DNA of 62,484 nucleotides, from NCBI GenBank assembly GCA_034003585.1, contig JAVEYH010000007.1, positions 1 through 62,484 on the forward strand. Direction: 5' to 3'. Both the position numbers and the translations under genes were made by a program. The stretch is from JAPXSY01 sp034003585. Its GTDB lineage: Bacteria; Verrucomicrobiota; Kiritimatiellia; RFP12; UBA1067. The notes under the pieces were generated by a model. That model was not told the origin of the DNA, did no database searches, and was given only the letters and a program-made list of their open reading frames with translations. Position 1 is the stretch's first letter, and each line of letters begins with the position of its first letter. Of the stretch, positions 34,074 to 43,192 are shown piece by piece.

Positions 34074-34108
34074 GACACCGCATCATCGTGTGCGGTGTCT
34101 TTTTTTTT
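34074..34108 (+). terminator. Intrinsic terminator after the HU gene
   Basis: Nine-base-pair stem GACACCGCA / TGCGGTGTC with an eight-base loop, followed by nine T. Confidence 0.93.
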
Positions 34109-34298
34109 GACGGCAGGGAATCGCAAGTCGGTTCTTACACAAAACCGGACCGCCCCCGCATTGCTCTTTATGCCGCGCGTGGGTTTCTGATATGCTGGCG
34201 GCGATGCGGGCGGAAGGCGGCGGTTTTTCCGGAACGGGGAAACACGGGATGCCGCGCGGCCGTCGGGAGCCGGGTTCGGCAGAAGGGGAGGCGTGCGG

Positions 34299-35183
34299 AT
34301 GCAGCGGTTGGAGGAGCGGGTTCAAGAGGGTGTGCTGGTGTGTGACGGGGCCATGGGGACGGAACTCCACCGGTTGGGGCTCGCGCCGGGCGAGTGCCCT
34401 GAACAGTGGTGCCTCGATCATCCCGAACGGGTGCGTGCGGTGCATCAGGCGTACCGCGGGGCGGGCAGCGCGATTGTGGAAACCAACACCTTCGGCGGGA
34501 ACCGCTACAAGCTCGCGCATTACGGGTTGGAGTCGGCGGTGGAGGCCATCAACCGCGCGGGCGCGGCCCTGGCGCGCGAGGTGGCGGGGGACACGCAGTG
34601 GGTGATGGCGAGCCTGGGCCCCACCGGCGCCTTCATGGAGCCGTACGGCGAGGAGAGCGAGCAGGCCTTCTACGACGCCTTTGCCGCGCAGGCGCGCGCG
34701 TTCGAAGCCGGCGGCGCGGATGCGGTGATCGTGGAAACCATGATGGCGATTGAAGAGTGCTGCGCGGCCGTGCGCGCCGTGCGGGAAAACACGCGGCTTA
34801 CCTGCATCGCGAGCTTCACCTTCGATCCGCAGCCGGACGGCGGGTACGCCTCGATGATGGGGGTCACGCCGGAACAGTTCGCGGCGCAGGCGCAGGCGGC
34901 CGGCGCGCAGATCCTCGGCGCGAATTGCGGGACGGGCACGGAGCACATGGTCGCGATCGTCCGGCGCCTGCGCGCGGCCGCCGGGGTTCCGCTGCTCGCC
35001 ATGCCGAACGCGGGGATGCCGCTGCTGGTCGGGGGCGAGACGGTCTTTCCCGAATCGCCCGGGGAGATGGCCGCCCAGATCGGCCGTCTGGTGGAGGCGG
35101 GCGCTTCGATTGTCGGCGGCTGCTGCGGCACCACGCCCGCGCACATCGCGGCCATCGCGGCCGCGCTGAATCCGCGCCGCTGA
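34299..35183 (+). CDS. Homocysteine S-methyltransferase-domain protein
   Basis: 294 residues, a stand-alone homocysteine-binding barrel. DGAMGTEL near the N-terminus, ETNTFGGNR, and the zinc cysteines in GANCGTG and GGCCGTTP. This equals the N-terminal module of MetH or a BhmT/MmuM-type enzyme; the cobalamin modules are absent and the methyl donor is unknown. ATG 34299 is preferred over GTG 34293 because GGGGAGG is seven bases before it. TGATATGCT at 34188-34196 is a possible extended -10 upstream. Confidence 0.88.
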   Translation: MQRLEERVQEGVLVCDGAMGTELHRLGLAPGECPEQWCLDHPERVRAVHQAYRGAGSAIVETNTFGGNRYKLAHYGLESAVEAINRAGAALAREVAGDTQWVMASLGPTGAFMEPYGEESEQAFYDAFAAQARAFEAGGADAVIVETMMAIEECCAAVRAVRENTRLTCIASFTFDPQPDGGYASMMGVTPEQFAAQAQAAGAQILGANCGTGTEHMVAIVRRLRAAAGVPLLAMPNAGMPLLVGGETVFPESPGEMAAQIGRLVEAGASIVGGCCGTTPAHIAAIAAALNPRR

Positions 35184-35212
35184 ATCGCGCGCGGGAGGGG
35201 GAGGGAAGTCCG

Positions 35213-36334
35213 ATGCTGTATTGGATCGCACCGTATCTGACCGGGATTTGGGGCCCGTTCCGGCTGTTCTCGTCACATCTGATGCTGCTGGCCGCCGGCA
35301 CGCTGGCAGGCGGGATGCTCGTGTGGAGCCTGTTGCCGCGCCTGTGGGCGCGCCTGCCGACCGACCGCGGCAAGAGCCTGGCCGCGGACGGCGGGTTGAA
35401 ATCGGCGGGGAAACCGACGGGGGCGGGGGTGCTGCTCGCCCTGCTGCTGCTGCCGGTGCTCGCGGTTTTCGTGCCGATGGGGCGTTGGGAGGCGGGGGTG
35501 GTGGCATGCCTCTACGCCAGCATGGCTTTCGGGTTTCTGGATGACCGCAGCGCGTGCCCGTGGGGCGAATGGAAAAAGGGCACGCTGGATCTGGCGGTGG
35601 CGCTGGCCGCGGCGTACTGTCTTTACCGGGGACAGGGTTCCCAGTTGTGGATGCCGTTCTTCAAATCCGCGCTGACCCTGCCTCCGGCGCTCTATGTGAC
35701 GGGGGCCGCGGCGCTCTTGTGGTTCACGATGAATGCGACGAACTGTTCGGACGGGGTGGACGGCCTCGCCGGTTCGCTGACCCTGCTGTCGCTGTTCGCG
35801 CTGGCCGGGTTGCTCTACGGGGTGATCGGGTACCGGCCGATCGCCGGGTATCTGCTGATCCCGCATAATCCCGACGGCGCGCGCTGGGCGATCCTGGTGG
35901 CGACTGTGGCCGGGTCGCTGGCCGGATACCTGTGGCACAACGCCGAGCCGAGCCGGGTGCTGATGGGCGACGCCGGGTCGCGCCTGTTGGGCATGCTGGT
36001 GGGGGTGGCCGTGCTGGTGGCGGGCAATCCCTTTCTGATCGTGGTGGTCTCGCCGGTGGTCCTGGTCAACGGAGGCACGGGCCTGTTCAAGCTGATCCTG
36101 TTGCGTGCGTTCCGGCGGGCCGGTTTTGACGTGCGGCCGCCGCACACGCTGCCGCGCGAGGCGGCCGCGCGGCAGTTCGCGCCGGTGAAGATGCTGCACC
36201 GGATCCGCTTTCCGCTGCATGACCATTGCCGGAAGAATATGCACTGGAGCAACGCCCAGGTGCTGATGCGCTTTGTCCTGATCCAGGCGTTTCTCACGCC
36301 GCTGCTGTTTGTGATTCTGATCAAGATCCGGTAA
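35213..36334 (+). CDS. mraY: Phospho-N-acetylmuramoyl-pentapeptide-transferase (MraY-like)
   Basis: 373 residues with about ten membrane helices. Family motifs: GKPTGAG (usual TPTMGG), FGFLDDR (DD pair), NATNCSDGVDGLAG (usual NLTDGLDGLA), GDAGSR and PLHDHCRK in place of the HHH motif (first and third His kept). It forms lipid I from UDP-MurNAc-pentapeptide and undecaprenyl phosphate. It lies outside a division/cell-wall cluster, beside unrelated genes, and several motifs diverge, so a related polyprenyl-phosphate sugar transferase is possible. ATG 35213 follows GGGGGAGGGAAG. Confidence 0.8.
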   Translation: MLYWIAPYLTGIWGPFRLFSSHLMLLAAGTLAGGMLVWSLLPRLWARLPTDRGKSLAADGGLKSAGKPTGAGVLLALLLLPVLAVFVPMGRWEAGVVACLYASMAFGFLDDRSACPWGEWKKGTLDLAVALAAAYCLYRGQGSQLWMPFFKSALTLPPALYVTGAAALLWFTMNATNCSDGVDGLAGSLTLLSLFALAGLLYGVIGYRPIAGYLLIPHNPDGARWAILVATVAGSLAGYLWHNAEPSRVLMGDAGSRLLGMLVGVAVLVAGNPFLIVVVSPVVLVNGGTGLFKLILLRAFRRAGFDVRPPHTLPREAAARQFAPVKMLHRIRFPLHDHCRKNMHWSNAQVLMRFVLIQAFLTPLLFVILIKIR

Positions 36335-36345
36335 GGAGAGTCCCC

Positions 36346-37050
36346 GTGGCGAATGTCATTCTGATCTCCCTGGGCGCGCGGGACCGGCTGCTGGCGGACG
36401 GAGCCGCGGTGCTCGCCGCCCATGCGGGCGTGCCGCCGGAAACGGTGGCGCGGCTCGCGGACCTGGCCGGACAGGCGCTGCCGCCCGGGCGGGAACGGCT
36501 CCAAGAGCGGTTCCGCGGCGGGGAGCCGCTGGTGATCGGGTGTTCGCGTCCGCGCGCCGCGCGGGCGCTGCTCGATTTCGCCGGAGTCGACACAACGGCG
36601 CGGGCCATCGAATGGGTGGCGCTGCCGTTCGACCGCGAGGCGCTCCGGCGGGAGCCCGGGGTGCCGTGGTATCCGGTGATCGACCGCGCGCGCTGCACGG
36701 GATGCGGCACCTGCCGCGAGTATTGCCTCTTTTCCGTGTACGGCCGGACGCCGGACGAAACCGGCACCGGCCCGGTGCGTGTGGTCGAACCGCTGTACTG
36801 CAAAACCGGGTGCCCCGCCTGTGCGCGGCTCTGCCCGGTCGGCGCGCTGATCTTCCCGTTCTGCCACGAGGCCGATTTGAACGGCGAGATCGAAGAGCCC
36901 GCGCCGCGTTCCCGCGACGAGCTGAAGCGCCAACTGGGGGAAGACCCCCTGCGGCTTTTGGCCGAACGCCGCAAGCGCAAAGGATTGCTCGATCCGGCCA
37001 AATTCGAACAGGCCGAGAAAGACCGCATCCTCCATTCCGGCGTGCTGTGA
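36346..37050 (+). CDS. Dicluster ferredoxin-type protein
   Basis: 234 residues from GTG 36346 (ribosome binding site AAGGAG). The N-terminal 110 residues look like a small alpha/beta domain (ANVILISLGARD). The first cluster motif is CTGCGTCREYC (C117, C120, C123, C127); the second is C152-x3-C156-x2-C159-x3-C163-P, with one extra residue in the first spacing. The C-terminal 60 residues are charged and helical. It is an electron carrier or cofactor-binding protein of unknown pathway, 12 bases after the mraY-like gene. Confidence 0.75.
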   Translation: MANVILISLGARDRLLADGAAVLAAHAGVPPETVARLADLAGQALPPGRERLQERFRGGEPLVIGCSRPRAARALLDFAGVDTTARAIEWVALPFDREALRREPGVPWYPVIDRARCTGCGTCREYCLFSVYGRTPDETGTGPVRVVEPLYCKTGCPACARLCPVGALIFPFCHEADLNGEIEEPAPRSRDELKRQLGEDPLRLLAERRKRKGLLDPAKFEQAEKDRILHSGVL

Positions 37051-37132
37051 GCGAGGCGTTGCCCGCGGGGCGCCGGAAGGGGCAAAGCGGCACAGGATGA
37101 ACCGGCGGCAGGGGGAGACCGTTTAAGCGGAC

Positions 37133-39217
37133 ATGAAGATGCAGGCGATGGTGTCGGGTGCGGTGGCGATCTGGGCCGGTTGCGCCGGGGCGCAGGTGGT
37201 AACGTCTCTTCCGCCGGTCATGGTGACGGCCTCTCGGGTGTCGGAACCGGTTGACCGGGTGGGCGCGTCGGCGGTCAGGATCCCGGCCGAAACGTTGCGC
37301 GAGGAACAGCGCAGAACGCTTCCCGAGGCGTTGGGCATGACGCCGGGCGTGATGGTTCAGAAAACCTCGTACGGCCAGGGCTCGCCCTATATCCGCGGAT
37401 TCACGGGATTCCGGACCCTGATGCTGGTGGACGGCATCCGCCTCAACTCGCCGGTCTTCCGTGAGGGGGCCAACCAGTATTGGAACACCGTGGACAGTTT
37501 CTCGCTGGACGCGATGGAGTTGCTGAAAGGGCCGGGGTCCGTGCTGTACGGCTCCGATGCCGTGGGCGGGACCGTGCAGGCGTTCACGCGGATGCCGGAA
37601 TATGCCCCGGAGGGAGGGGGCGAGGTGTGGGGCGGCAGGCTGGCCGCGCGCGCCGCCTCGGCCGAACGGTCGTTCACGGGGCGCTCCGAGGGCTTCTACG
37701 GATCGGAACAGTGGGCGGGGCTTTTCGGGGTGACGGCCAAAACCTTCGGCGACCTGCAGGGGGGGCGGGACGTCGGCCGGCAGCGCAAGACCGGGTACCG
37801 CGAGTGGGATTACGACGCCAAAGCGCGGCTGGCCCTGCGCGGGGACCGCGAACTCGTCTTCGCGCACCTGTCGGTGGATCAGGATGATGTGTGGCGCACG
37901 CACCGCACCCCGTACGGCATCGCATGGCACGGCACGGGGGTGGGCTCGGAACCGGTGCACCGGTTCGATCAGGACCACACCCTCACCTATCTGCGCCTCA
38001 TCGACCGCGAGGCGACGCGCGCGTACGACACCTTGCGGGCGACGCTCTATTTCCAGCGCCAGGAGGAGGAGAAGGAGGTCAGAAAGAAAGACCGGACCCG
38101 CACCGAGGACGGCTTTGACGTGCGCACCTGGGGCGTGTCCGCGGATCTCGTCAAGGAGACCGCCGCGGGCACATGGGCTTACGGCGCCGAATATCTCCGT
38201 GACGGGGTCGACAGTTTCCGCCGCGCGTACCGGGCGGACGGGTCGCCCGGTCCGGTCGGTATCCAGGGACCGGTGGCCGACGACACCGCCTACCATACGG
38301 CGGCCGTCTATGTGCAGGACCGCCTGCGGCTTTCGGAACGGTGGGAACTGACGTTCGGCGCGCGCGCGACCTACGCGAAGGCGGACATCGGCCGGTATGA
38401 GGATTTCCGCACCACGCCGCACACGCCCGCGTCGATGACCGGGGACTGGTTTGACCTCGCGGGGCATCTCCGCCTCACGTACCGGGTGATCGAGGAGCGC
38501 TGGCTGCTGTACGCCTCCCTGTCGCAGGCCTATCGCGCGCCGGGGCTGTCGGATCTGACGCGGTTCGATGTGAGCCGCAGCACGGATGTCGAGGTCCCGT
38601 CCCCCTCCCTCGATCCGGAACGCTTCCTGTGCGGGGAGATCGGCTCCCGCGTCACCGCCGAGCCGTTCCGGTGGCATGCGGCGTACTTCCACACGCGGAT
38701 CCGCGACCTGATTGTCCGGCAAGCCGCGGCCGGAGGAATCTACGCCAAAGTGAACGGGGGGGACGGATACGTGCATGGGGTGGAAAGCGAACTCTGGGTG
38801 AGTCTGACGCCGCACATGTCCGCCCGTGCCGGGTTCACCTGGATGGAGGGGTACACGGATTACGATGCGGCGGACGGCGCGCGCGTCACCGAGCCGGTGC
38901 GCACCATGCCGCTCACCGCATATGCGGCGCTGCGCTGGGAGAGCGCGGGAGGGCGGGTGTGGGCGGAACTCGCGGGGCGCGCCGCAGGCTGCGAGGACCG
39001 GCTGACGGCGGCGGACCGCACGGACACCCAGCGGATTCCGCCGGGTGGCACGCCGGGCTATGCGGTCGTGGATGTCCGGTGCGGCTGGCATCTCCGCGAG
39101 GGACTGTCGCTGGTTGCGGGTGTGGAAAACGTTGCCGACGAGGATTACCGGATCCACGGCTCCGGCAGCAACGAGCCGGGCCGGAACCTCATCGTTTCGG
39201 CCGAGTACCGGTTTTGA
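37133..39217 (+). CDS. TonB-dependent receptor
   Basis: 694 residues. Signal peptide (about 1-20), a TonB-box-like segment (PVMVTASRV), a plug domain (about 40-160, with GSVLYGSDAVGGTVQ) and a beta-barrel ending with a C-terminal Phe (VSAEYRF), as needed for outer-membrane insertion. It imports a scarce ligand (siderophore, cobalamin or glycan). No periplasmic binding protein or ABC importer is adjacent. The AraC regulator gene is convergent and overlaps its 3' end by 29 bases. Confidence 0.92.
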   Translation: MKMQAMVSGAVAIWAGCAGAQVVTSLPPVMVTASRVSEPVDRVGASAVRIPAETLREEQRRTLPEALGMTPGVMVQKTSYGQGSPYIRGFTGFRTLMLVDGIRLNSPVFREGANQYWNTVDSFSLDAMELLKGPGSVLYGSDAVGGTVQAFTRMPEYAPEGGGEVWGGRLAARAASAERSFTGRSEGFYGSEQWAGLFGVTAKTFGDLQGGRDVGRQRKTGYREWDYDAKARLALRGDRELVFAHLSVDQDDVWRTHRTPYGIAWHGTGVGSEPVHRFDQDHTLTYLRLIDREATRAYDTLRATLYFQRQEEEKEVRKKDRTRTEDGFDVRTWGVSADLVKETAAGTWAYGAEYLRDGVDSFRRAYRADGSPGPVGIQGPVADDTAYHTAAVYVQDRLRLSERWELTFGARATYAKADIGRYEDFRTTPHTPASMTGDWFDLAGHLRLTYRVIEERWLLYASLSQAYRAPGLSDLTRFDVSRSTDVEVPSPSLDPERFLCGEIGSRVTAEPFRWHAAYFHTRIRDLIVRQAAAGGIYAKVNGGDGYVHGVESELWVSLTPHMSARAGFTWMEGYTDYDAADGARVTEPVRTMPLTAYAALRWESAGGRVWAELAGRAAGCEDRLTAADRTDTQRIPPGGTPGYAVVDVRCGWHLREGLSLVAGVENVADEDYRIHGSGSNEPGRNLIVSAEYRF

Positions 39218-40103
39218 GCGTCCGCCGGTCCGTACCGAACGGCGCGCGGACGGTCCGCCGGTACGTTTGCGGCGTACACAGCTGGAGGGCGCGGAACTGG
39301 CGCTGGAAATGGGCGGGGGAGGCGTATCCGCAGAGGCGCACGATCTCCGCCACGGTCCGGTCGGTCTCGGCCAGAAGCCGGCAGGCGTGCGCGATCCGCA
39401 AACGGTTGACGTACTGCGGGACGGTGCACCCCGTGCCTTTCTTGAACAGGCGGCTGAAGGCGCTCTCGCTGAGGCCGAGCCGGTGCGCGAGTTCCGGCAC
39501 GCGGAGCGGGACGTTCAGGTTCCGCTCGATGTGGGCGCAGACCGTCCCGATGCGGTCCGAAGCGTAACTCTGGTTCTCCAGCCGGAACCCTTCGGAGGCG
39601 ATTTCCGAAAGGTCGGGGGAGCGGGCCAGCCGGTCCAGAAGTTCCAAGAGCAAAATGAGGCGGCGCAGCCCGCGTTCCCGCACCATCCGGACGAGCAGCC
39701 GGCGCGCCGGTTCGCGCGTGGCGCCGCCCACGCGCAGGCCGCGGCACGCGCGTCCGAACAGCCGGCACAGCGGGCGCATGTCCGTTCGCTCGTGCCACCC
39801 TTCGCCCAGCAGCGTCACCGGGAAATGGACCACCACCGCCTCAACCGGTCCGGGACGCCGGGCGGGCAGTGGCGTGTTGCGGTAATCGTGCGGCACATTC
39901 GGCCCGAGAAACGCGATCGAGCCCGGGGTGAGCGTTTCAAGCGTATCCCCGACCCAGCGTTCCGTGCCGCCCCGCAGCACCAGGGTGATTTCGCACAGCG
40001 GGTGGTAGTGCCACACGTCCCCGAAATCCCGGCCTTTCACGACCGTGCAGGCCACCAGGTCCAGGGTGGAGGGAAGGGATGGGTGTTCAGCGATCGGTTT
40101 CAT
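39189..40103 (-). CDS. AraC-family transcriptional regulator
   Basis: 304 residues. The N-terminal cupin-like sensor has WHYHPLCEITLVLRG and GSIAFLGPNVPHDY. The C-terminal double helix-turn-helix covers about 190-290 (LRVPELAHRLGLSESAFSRLF, RTVAEIVRLCGYASPAHFQR). It resembles regulators of sugar and polysaccharide genes. It is divergent from the IclR gene, with a 246-base shared region, and may control either side. Confidence 0.9.
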   Translation of the reverse strand: MKPIAEHPSLPSTLDLVACTVVKGRDFGDVWHYHPLCEITLVLRGGTERWVGDTLETLTPGSIAFLGPNVPHDYRNTPLPARRPGPVEAVVVHFPVTLLGEGWHERTDMRPLCRLFGRACRGLRVGGATREPARRLLVRMVRERGLRRLILLLELLDRLARSPDLSEIASEGFRLENQSYASDRIGTVCAHIERNLNVPLRVPELAHRLGLSESAFSRLFKKGTGCTVPQYVNRLRIAHACRLLAETDRTVAEIVRLCGYASPAHFQRQFRALQLCTPQTYRRTVRAPFGTDRRTLKTGTRPKR

Positions 40104-40208
40104 GGCCGGATGGGTCGGGGGGTGCGGCAACCGGGCGCCCGACACGCCCGGCACCATACCGCAACCCGCGGCGCACCGCAAACGCAAAAACGCCGCGGAA
40201 GATTGGGC

Positions 40209-40237
40209 TTGCGCCGGATCCGGTCCTGTGCCACAAT
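40209..40237 (+). promoter_or_regulatory. Promoter of the IclR-SDR-ADH-deoC-kinase operon
   Basis: -35 TTGCGC (40209-40214), 17-base spacer, -10 CACAAT (40232-40237). A dyad operator begins five bases downstream, in the start-site region. Confidence 0.55.
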
Positions 40238-40241
40238 TTTT

Positions 40242-40266
40242 ATGTATGGAAATGAAATTCATACAT
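40242..40266. promoter_or_regulatory. Dyad-symmetric operator, candidate IclR binding site
   Basis: Imperfect 25-base palindrome: ATGTATG (40242-40248) mirrored by CATACAT (40260-40266), with GGAAATGAAATTC at the centre, similar to the TGGAAAT/ATTTCCA sites of IclR-type repressors. Its place over the predicted start site fits autorepression by the adjacent IclR protein. Confidence 0.6.
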
Positions 40267-40274
40267 GAAACTCC

Positions 40275-40308
40275 GTTTCCGCAGACGGAAAGGCGCCCCG
40301 CCTTTTTT
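40275..40308 (+). promoter_or_regulatory. Possible attenuator in the IclR leader
   Basis: A terminator-like hairpin AAGGCG (40290-40295), CCC, CGCCTT (40299-40304) with six T, preceded by the hairpin TTTCCG-CAGA-CGGAAA (40276-40291), which overlaps its first two bases. The two stems are nearly exclusive, as in attenuation, but the stems are short. Confidence 0.35.
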
Positions 40309-40349
40309 CCGGCGCGGCGTGAGCGGGGCGACGGCGGATAGGAGAACGT

Positions 40350-41129
40350 ATGGCCGCAAAGCGGGACGCGCGCTACAGCGCGCCGAGTTTGGAACGGGGG
40401 CTGGCGATCCTCGAATGTCTGGCGCGCCATCCCGGGGGCAAGGGCCAGCTTGATCTGGCGCAGGCTCTGGCGTGCCCGGTCTCCAGCGTTTTCCGGCTGA
40501 CGCTCGCCATGGAAAAGGCCGGATACCTGGAGCGGGACCCGGACACCAAGGTTTTCCGGCTGACGCTCAAGATGCTGACCTTGGGCCAGCAGGCGTTGTC
40601 GGAGACGGATCTGGTCGGCAGCGGCATGCCGGAGATGCGGGCCCTGCGCGACCAACTGGAGGACACGGTGCTGCTCGGCGTGCTGAACGGCCCCGAGGTC
40701 ATCGTGCTTGAGCAGGCGCTCGGGTCGCATCTGTTCCGGTTTTCGGTGAACGCCGGGCACCGCATCCGCGCCTACTGTTCGGCGCCGGGCAAGGCGATCC
40801 TCGCCTTTCTGCCGAAAATCCAGCGCGAGCGGGTGATCGCGCAGACGGAGTTCATCCGGTTCAACGCGAACACGATCACCACCCCCGCGGCCTTCCGCAA
40901 AGAGCTGCAACGCGTCGCGGAGCTGGGATACGCGATTGACAACGGCGAGGAGTATGACGGCATCTACTGTGTGGGTGCGCCGGTCTTTGACCGCGTCGGC
41001 TTCCCGCTGGCCGCGGTGTGGGTGACCGGCCCGGCAAAGCGCGTGGAACCGCGCAGGATCCCGCAAATCGGCGCGGAGATGAAGGCCGGCGCGGAACGGA
41101 TCTCGCGCCGCCTGGGTTGGAAGGGGTGA
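40350..41129 (+). CDS. IclR-family transcriptional regulator
   Basis: 259 residues. Winged helix at about 10-65 (SLERGLAILECLARH, SSVFRLTLAMEKAGYL) and the GAF-like ligand domain (about 80-250, with SAPGKAILAFLP). First gene of the operon; it probably represses it until a pathway intermediate binds. Ribosome binding site AGGAG. Confidence 0.93.
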   Translation: MAAKRDARYSAPSLERGLAILECLARHPGGKGQLDLAQALACPVSSVFRLTLAMEKAGYLERDPDTKVFRLTLKMLTLGQQALSETDLVGSGMPEMRALRDQLEDTVLLGVLNGPEVIVLEQALGSHLFRFSVNAGHRIRAYCSAPGKAILAFLPKIQRERVIAQTEFIRFNANTITTPAAFRKELQRVAELGYAIDNGEEYDGIYCVGAPVFDRVGFPLAAVWVTGPAKRVEPRRIPQIGAEMKAGAERISRRLGWKG

Positions 41130-41176
41130 GTGCCGGGCGGGTGCCTGCGCCGGCGCGGACGGAGAAAAGGGGAAAC

Positions 41177-41950
41177 GTGAAAACGGTTTTGGAGCAGTTC
41201 CGGTTGGACGGGAAAGTCGCGGTGGTGACGGGGGCGTCGTGCGGCATCGGCAAACGTGTGGCCCTCGGGTATTTGCAGGCGGGCGCGAAGGTGGCGTTGG
41301 CGGCGCGCCATGCGGACAAGCTGGGTGCCGCGCATGCGGAGCTGGGGCAGGCCTTTGGCGAGCGTGTGATGGCGGTCGCCTGCGACGTCGCCGCGCCGGA
41401 GTCGGTCGAAAACCTGATTGACCGCGTGACGTCCGCATGGGGCCGGATCGACGTGGCGGTTTGCAATGCGGGGACCGTGACGCTCAAGGGATTGGCGGAG
41501 ATGCCGCTGGAGGAGTTCGAACGTGTTCAACAGGTCAACGTGACCGGCGTGTTCCTGACGGCGCAGGCCTGCGCCCGGCGGATGATCGCGCAGGGTGGGG
41601 GCGGCAGCATCATCGTGACGGGCTCGATGTCGGCGCGGGTCATCAACACGCCGCAGCAGATCGGCCACTACTGTGCCTCGAAGGCGGCGGCCGTGCAGTT
41701 GGCCAAGGCGATGGCGGTGGAGTTCGCGCCGTACGGGATCCGGGTGAACAGCGTAAGCCCCGGTTACATCATGACCGAGCTGGTCGAGCCGCTGACCGAG
41801 TTCCATGCGTTGTGGAAACCGCAGATTCCGCTGCGCCGGTTGGGCACGCCGGAGGAGCTGATGGGGTTGTACCTGTATCTGGCGAGTGAGGCCTCGAGCT
41901 ACATGACCGGCTCGGACGTGGTGATTGACGGCGGCTTCACAAGCGTGTGA
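41177..41950 (+). CDS. SDR-family oxidoreductase
   Basis: 257 residues from GTG 41177 (AAAAGGGG ahead). Classical SDR: TGASCGIG cofactor motif, NAG in CNAGT, catalytic Ser in VTGSMS and YCASK, and C-terminal GSDVVIDGGF. Similar to gluconate 5-dehydrogenase/2-deoxy-D-gluconate dehydrogenase type enzymes; the frame extends upstream to 41018 but without homology. It likely oxidises or reduces the sugar or polyol of the pathway. Confidence 0.88.
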   Translation: MKTVLEQFRLDGKVAVVTGASCGIGKRVALGYLQAGAKVALAARHADKLGAAHAELGQAFGERVMAVACDVAAPESVENLIDRVTSAWGRIDVAVCNAGTVTLKGLAEMPLEEFERVQQVNVTGVFLTAQACARRMIAQGGGGSIIVTGSMSARVINTPQQIGHYCASKAAAVQLAKAMAVEFAPYGIRVNSVSPGYIMTELVEPLTEFHALWKPQIPLRRLGTPEELMGLYLYLASEASSYMTGSDVVIDGGFTSV

Positions 41951-41998
41951 CCGGCGGAAGGGTACGGCAGAGGCGTTGGAAACGGGATAAGGAGGGAC

Positions 41999-43192
41999 AT
42001 GAATCCGTTTGAGTATCAGAACCCCGTCCGGGTCGTGTTCGGCGCGGGTGTCGTGGCGCGGCTGGGGGGGGAGGCCGCAAAGTATGGCAAACAGGCGCTG
42101 GTCGTCTCGTACGCGGAACATGCCGCACTCCGGGAAGTGCTTGACCGGGCCTGCGCCTTGCTGTCCGCCGCGGGGGTCCGGGCAGAGACGTTCTATGAGG
42201 TGGCACCGAATCCGGAGATCGGCATGATCGCCCGCGGCGTTGCGCGGGCGAAGGCGTGCCGCGCCGACCTCGTGATCGGCATCGGCGGCGGCAGCGCCAT
42301 GGATGCGGCCAAAGCCATCGCGGCGGGGGCGCTCTACGAGGGCGACCTGTGGAACATGGTTTACAGCCGGCACGATGACGTGCGGGCCGTGCCTCCCGCG
42401 CGCGCCCTGCCCACGCTTATGGTCCCGACCCTGTCCGCCACGGGCAGCGAGATGAACATGTGCGCGGTGGTGACGAATGCGGCGCTGCAGGAAAAATCCT
42501 ACATCTGGAGCGATTGCCTGTTCCCGAAAACGGCGTTGCTCGATCCCGGACTGACCTACAGCCTGCCGCCGTTCCAGACCGCTTGCGGTGCGGTGGACAC
42601 GATCTCCCATGTGCTCGAGATTTACATCAACGGACAGGAGCGTTCCGGGCTGCTGCACGCCTGGCAGGAGGGGGTGATGCGTACGGTCGTCCGCAATCTG
42701 CCTCTCGCGCTGGCGGACCCGTGCGACGCGGAGGCGCGCGCGGAGCTGATGTGGTGCGCGACCTGCGCGCTGAACGGATGGGCCTCTCCCGGCGACGCCT
42801 GGACGCCGATGCACCAGGTGGGGCATGTGTTGACCACGCGGCACAGCGTCAACCACGGCACGTCGCTCGCGCTCATCATGCCCGCGTGGATGGAGCACTT
42901 CAAGGCGCGGAAACCCGGGCGCTACCACGCGTTCGCGCGGAACGTCATGAAGGTCGATCCCCACGGCAAGACCCGGGAGCGGATCATCGACGAGGGGATC
43001 GCGGCGTTCCGGTCGTTTATCGAGAGCGCCGGCCTTCCGACCCGCCTGTCGCAGGTTGGCGTGTCCGGGGCGGACTTGCCCGCGATCGTGGCGGACGTCA
43101 AAAAGGTGAGTTTCAACGCCGAGGGCGTGCTGGCATGCACGCCGCCCGTAGGCGCGGATGAGTTGCTGCAGATTCTGGTGCGGGCATCATGA
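41999..43192 (+). CDS. Iron-containing alcohol dehydrogenase
   Basis: 397 residues. NAD(P) site GIGGGSAMDAAKA; metal ligands Asp and His in GAVDTISHVLE, His in MHQVGH and His in SVNHGTSLALIMPAWM. Closest in style to the butanol/YqhD-like branch. In this operon it could reduce or oxidise the short aldehyde released by the DeoC-type aldolase. Its stop overlaps the aldolase start (ATGA). Strong ribosome binding site AAGGAGGG. Confidence 0.92.
   Translation: MNPFEYQNPVRVVFGAGVVARLGGEAAKYGKQALVVSYAEHAALREVLDRACALLSAAGVRAETFYEVAPNPEIGMIARGVARAKACRADLVIGIGGGSAMDAAKAIAAGALYEGDLWNMVYSRHDDVRAVPPARALPTLMVPTLSATGSEMNMCAVVTNAALQEKSYIWSDCLFPKTALLDPGLTYSLPPFQTACGAVDTISHVLEIYINGQERSGLLHAWQEGVMRTVVRNLPLALADPCDAEARAELMWCATCALNGWASPGDAWTPMHQVGHVLTTRHSVNHGTSLALIMPAWMEHFKARKPGRYHAFARNVMKVDPHGKTRERIIDEGIAAFRSFIESAGLPTRLSQVGVSGADLPAIVADVKKVSFNAEGVLACTPPVGADELLQILVRAS

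Noticed and set aside
34109..34298. Possible riboswitch before the homocysteine methyltransferase-like gene
   Set aside because: I looked for SAM, SAH and cobalamin signatures and saw none; only a weak extended -10 is visible.
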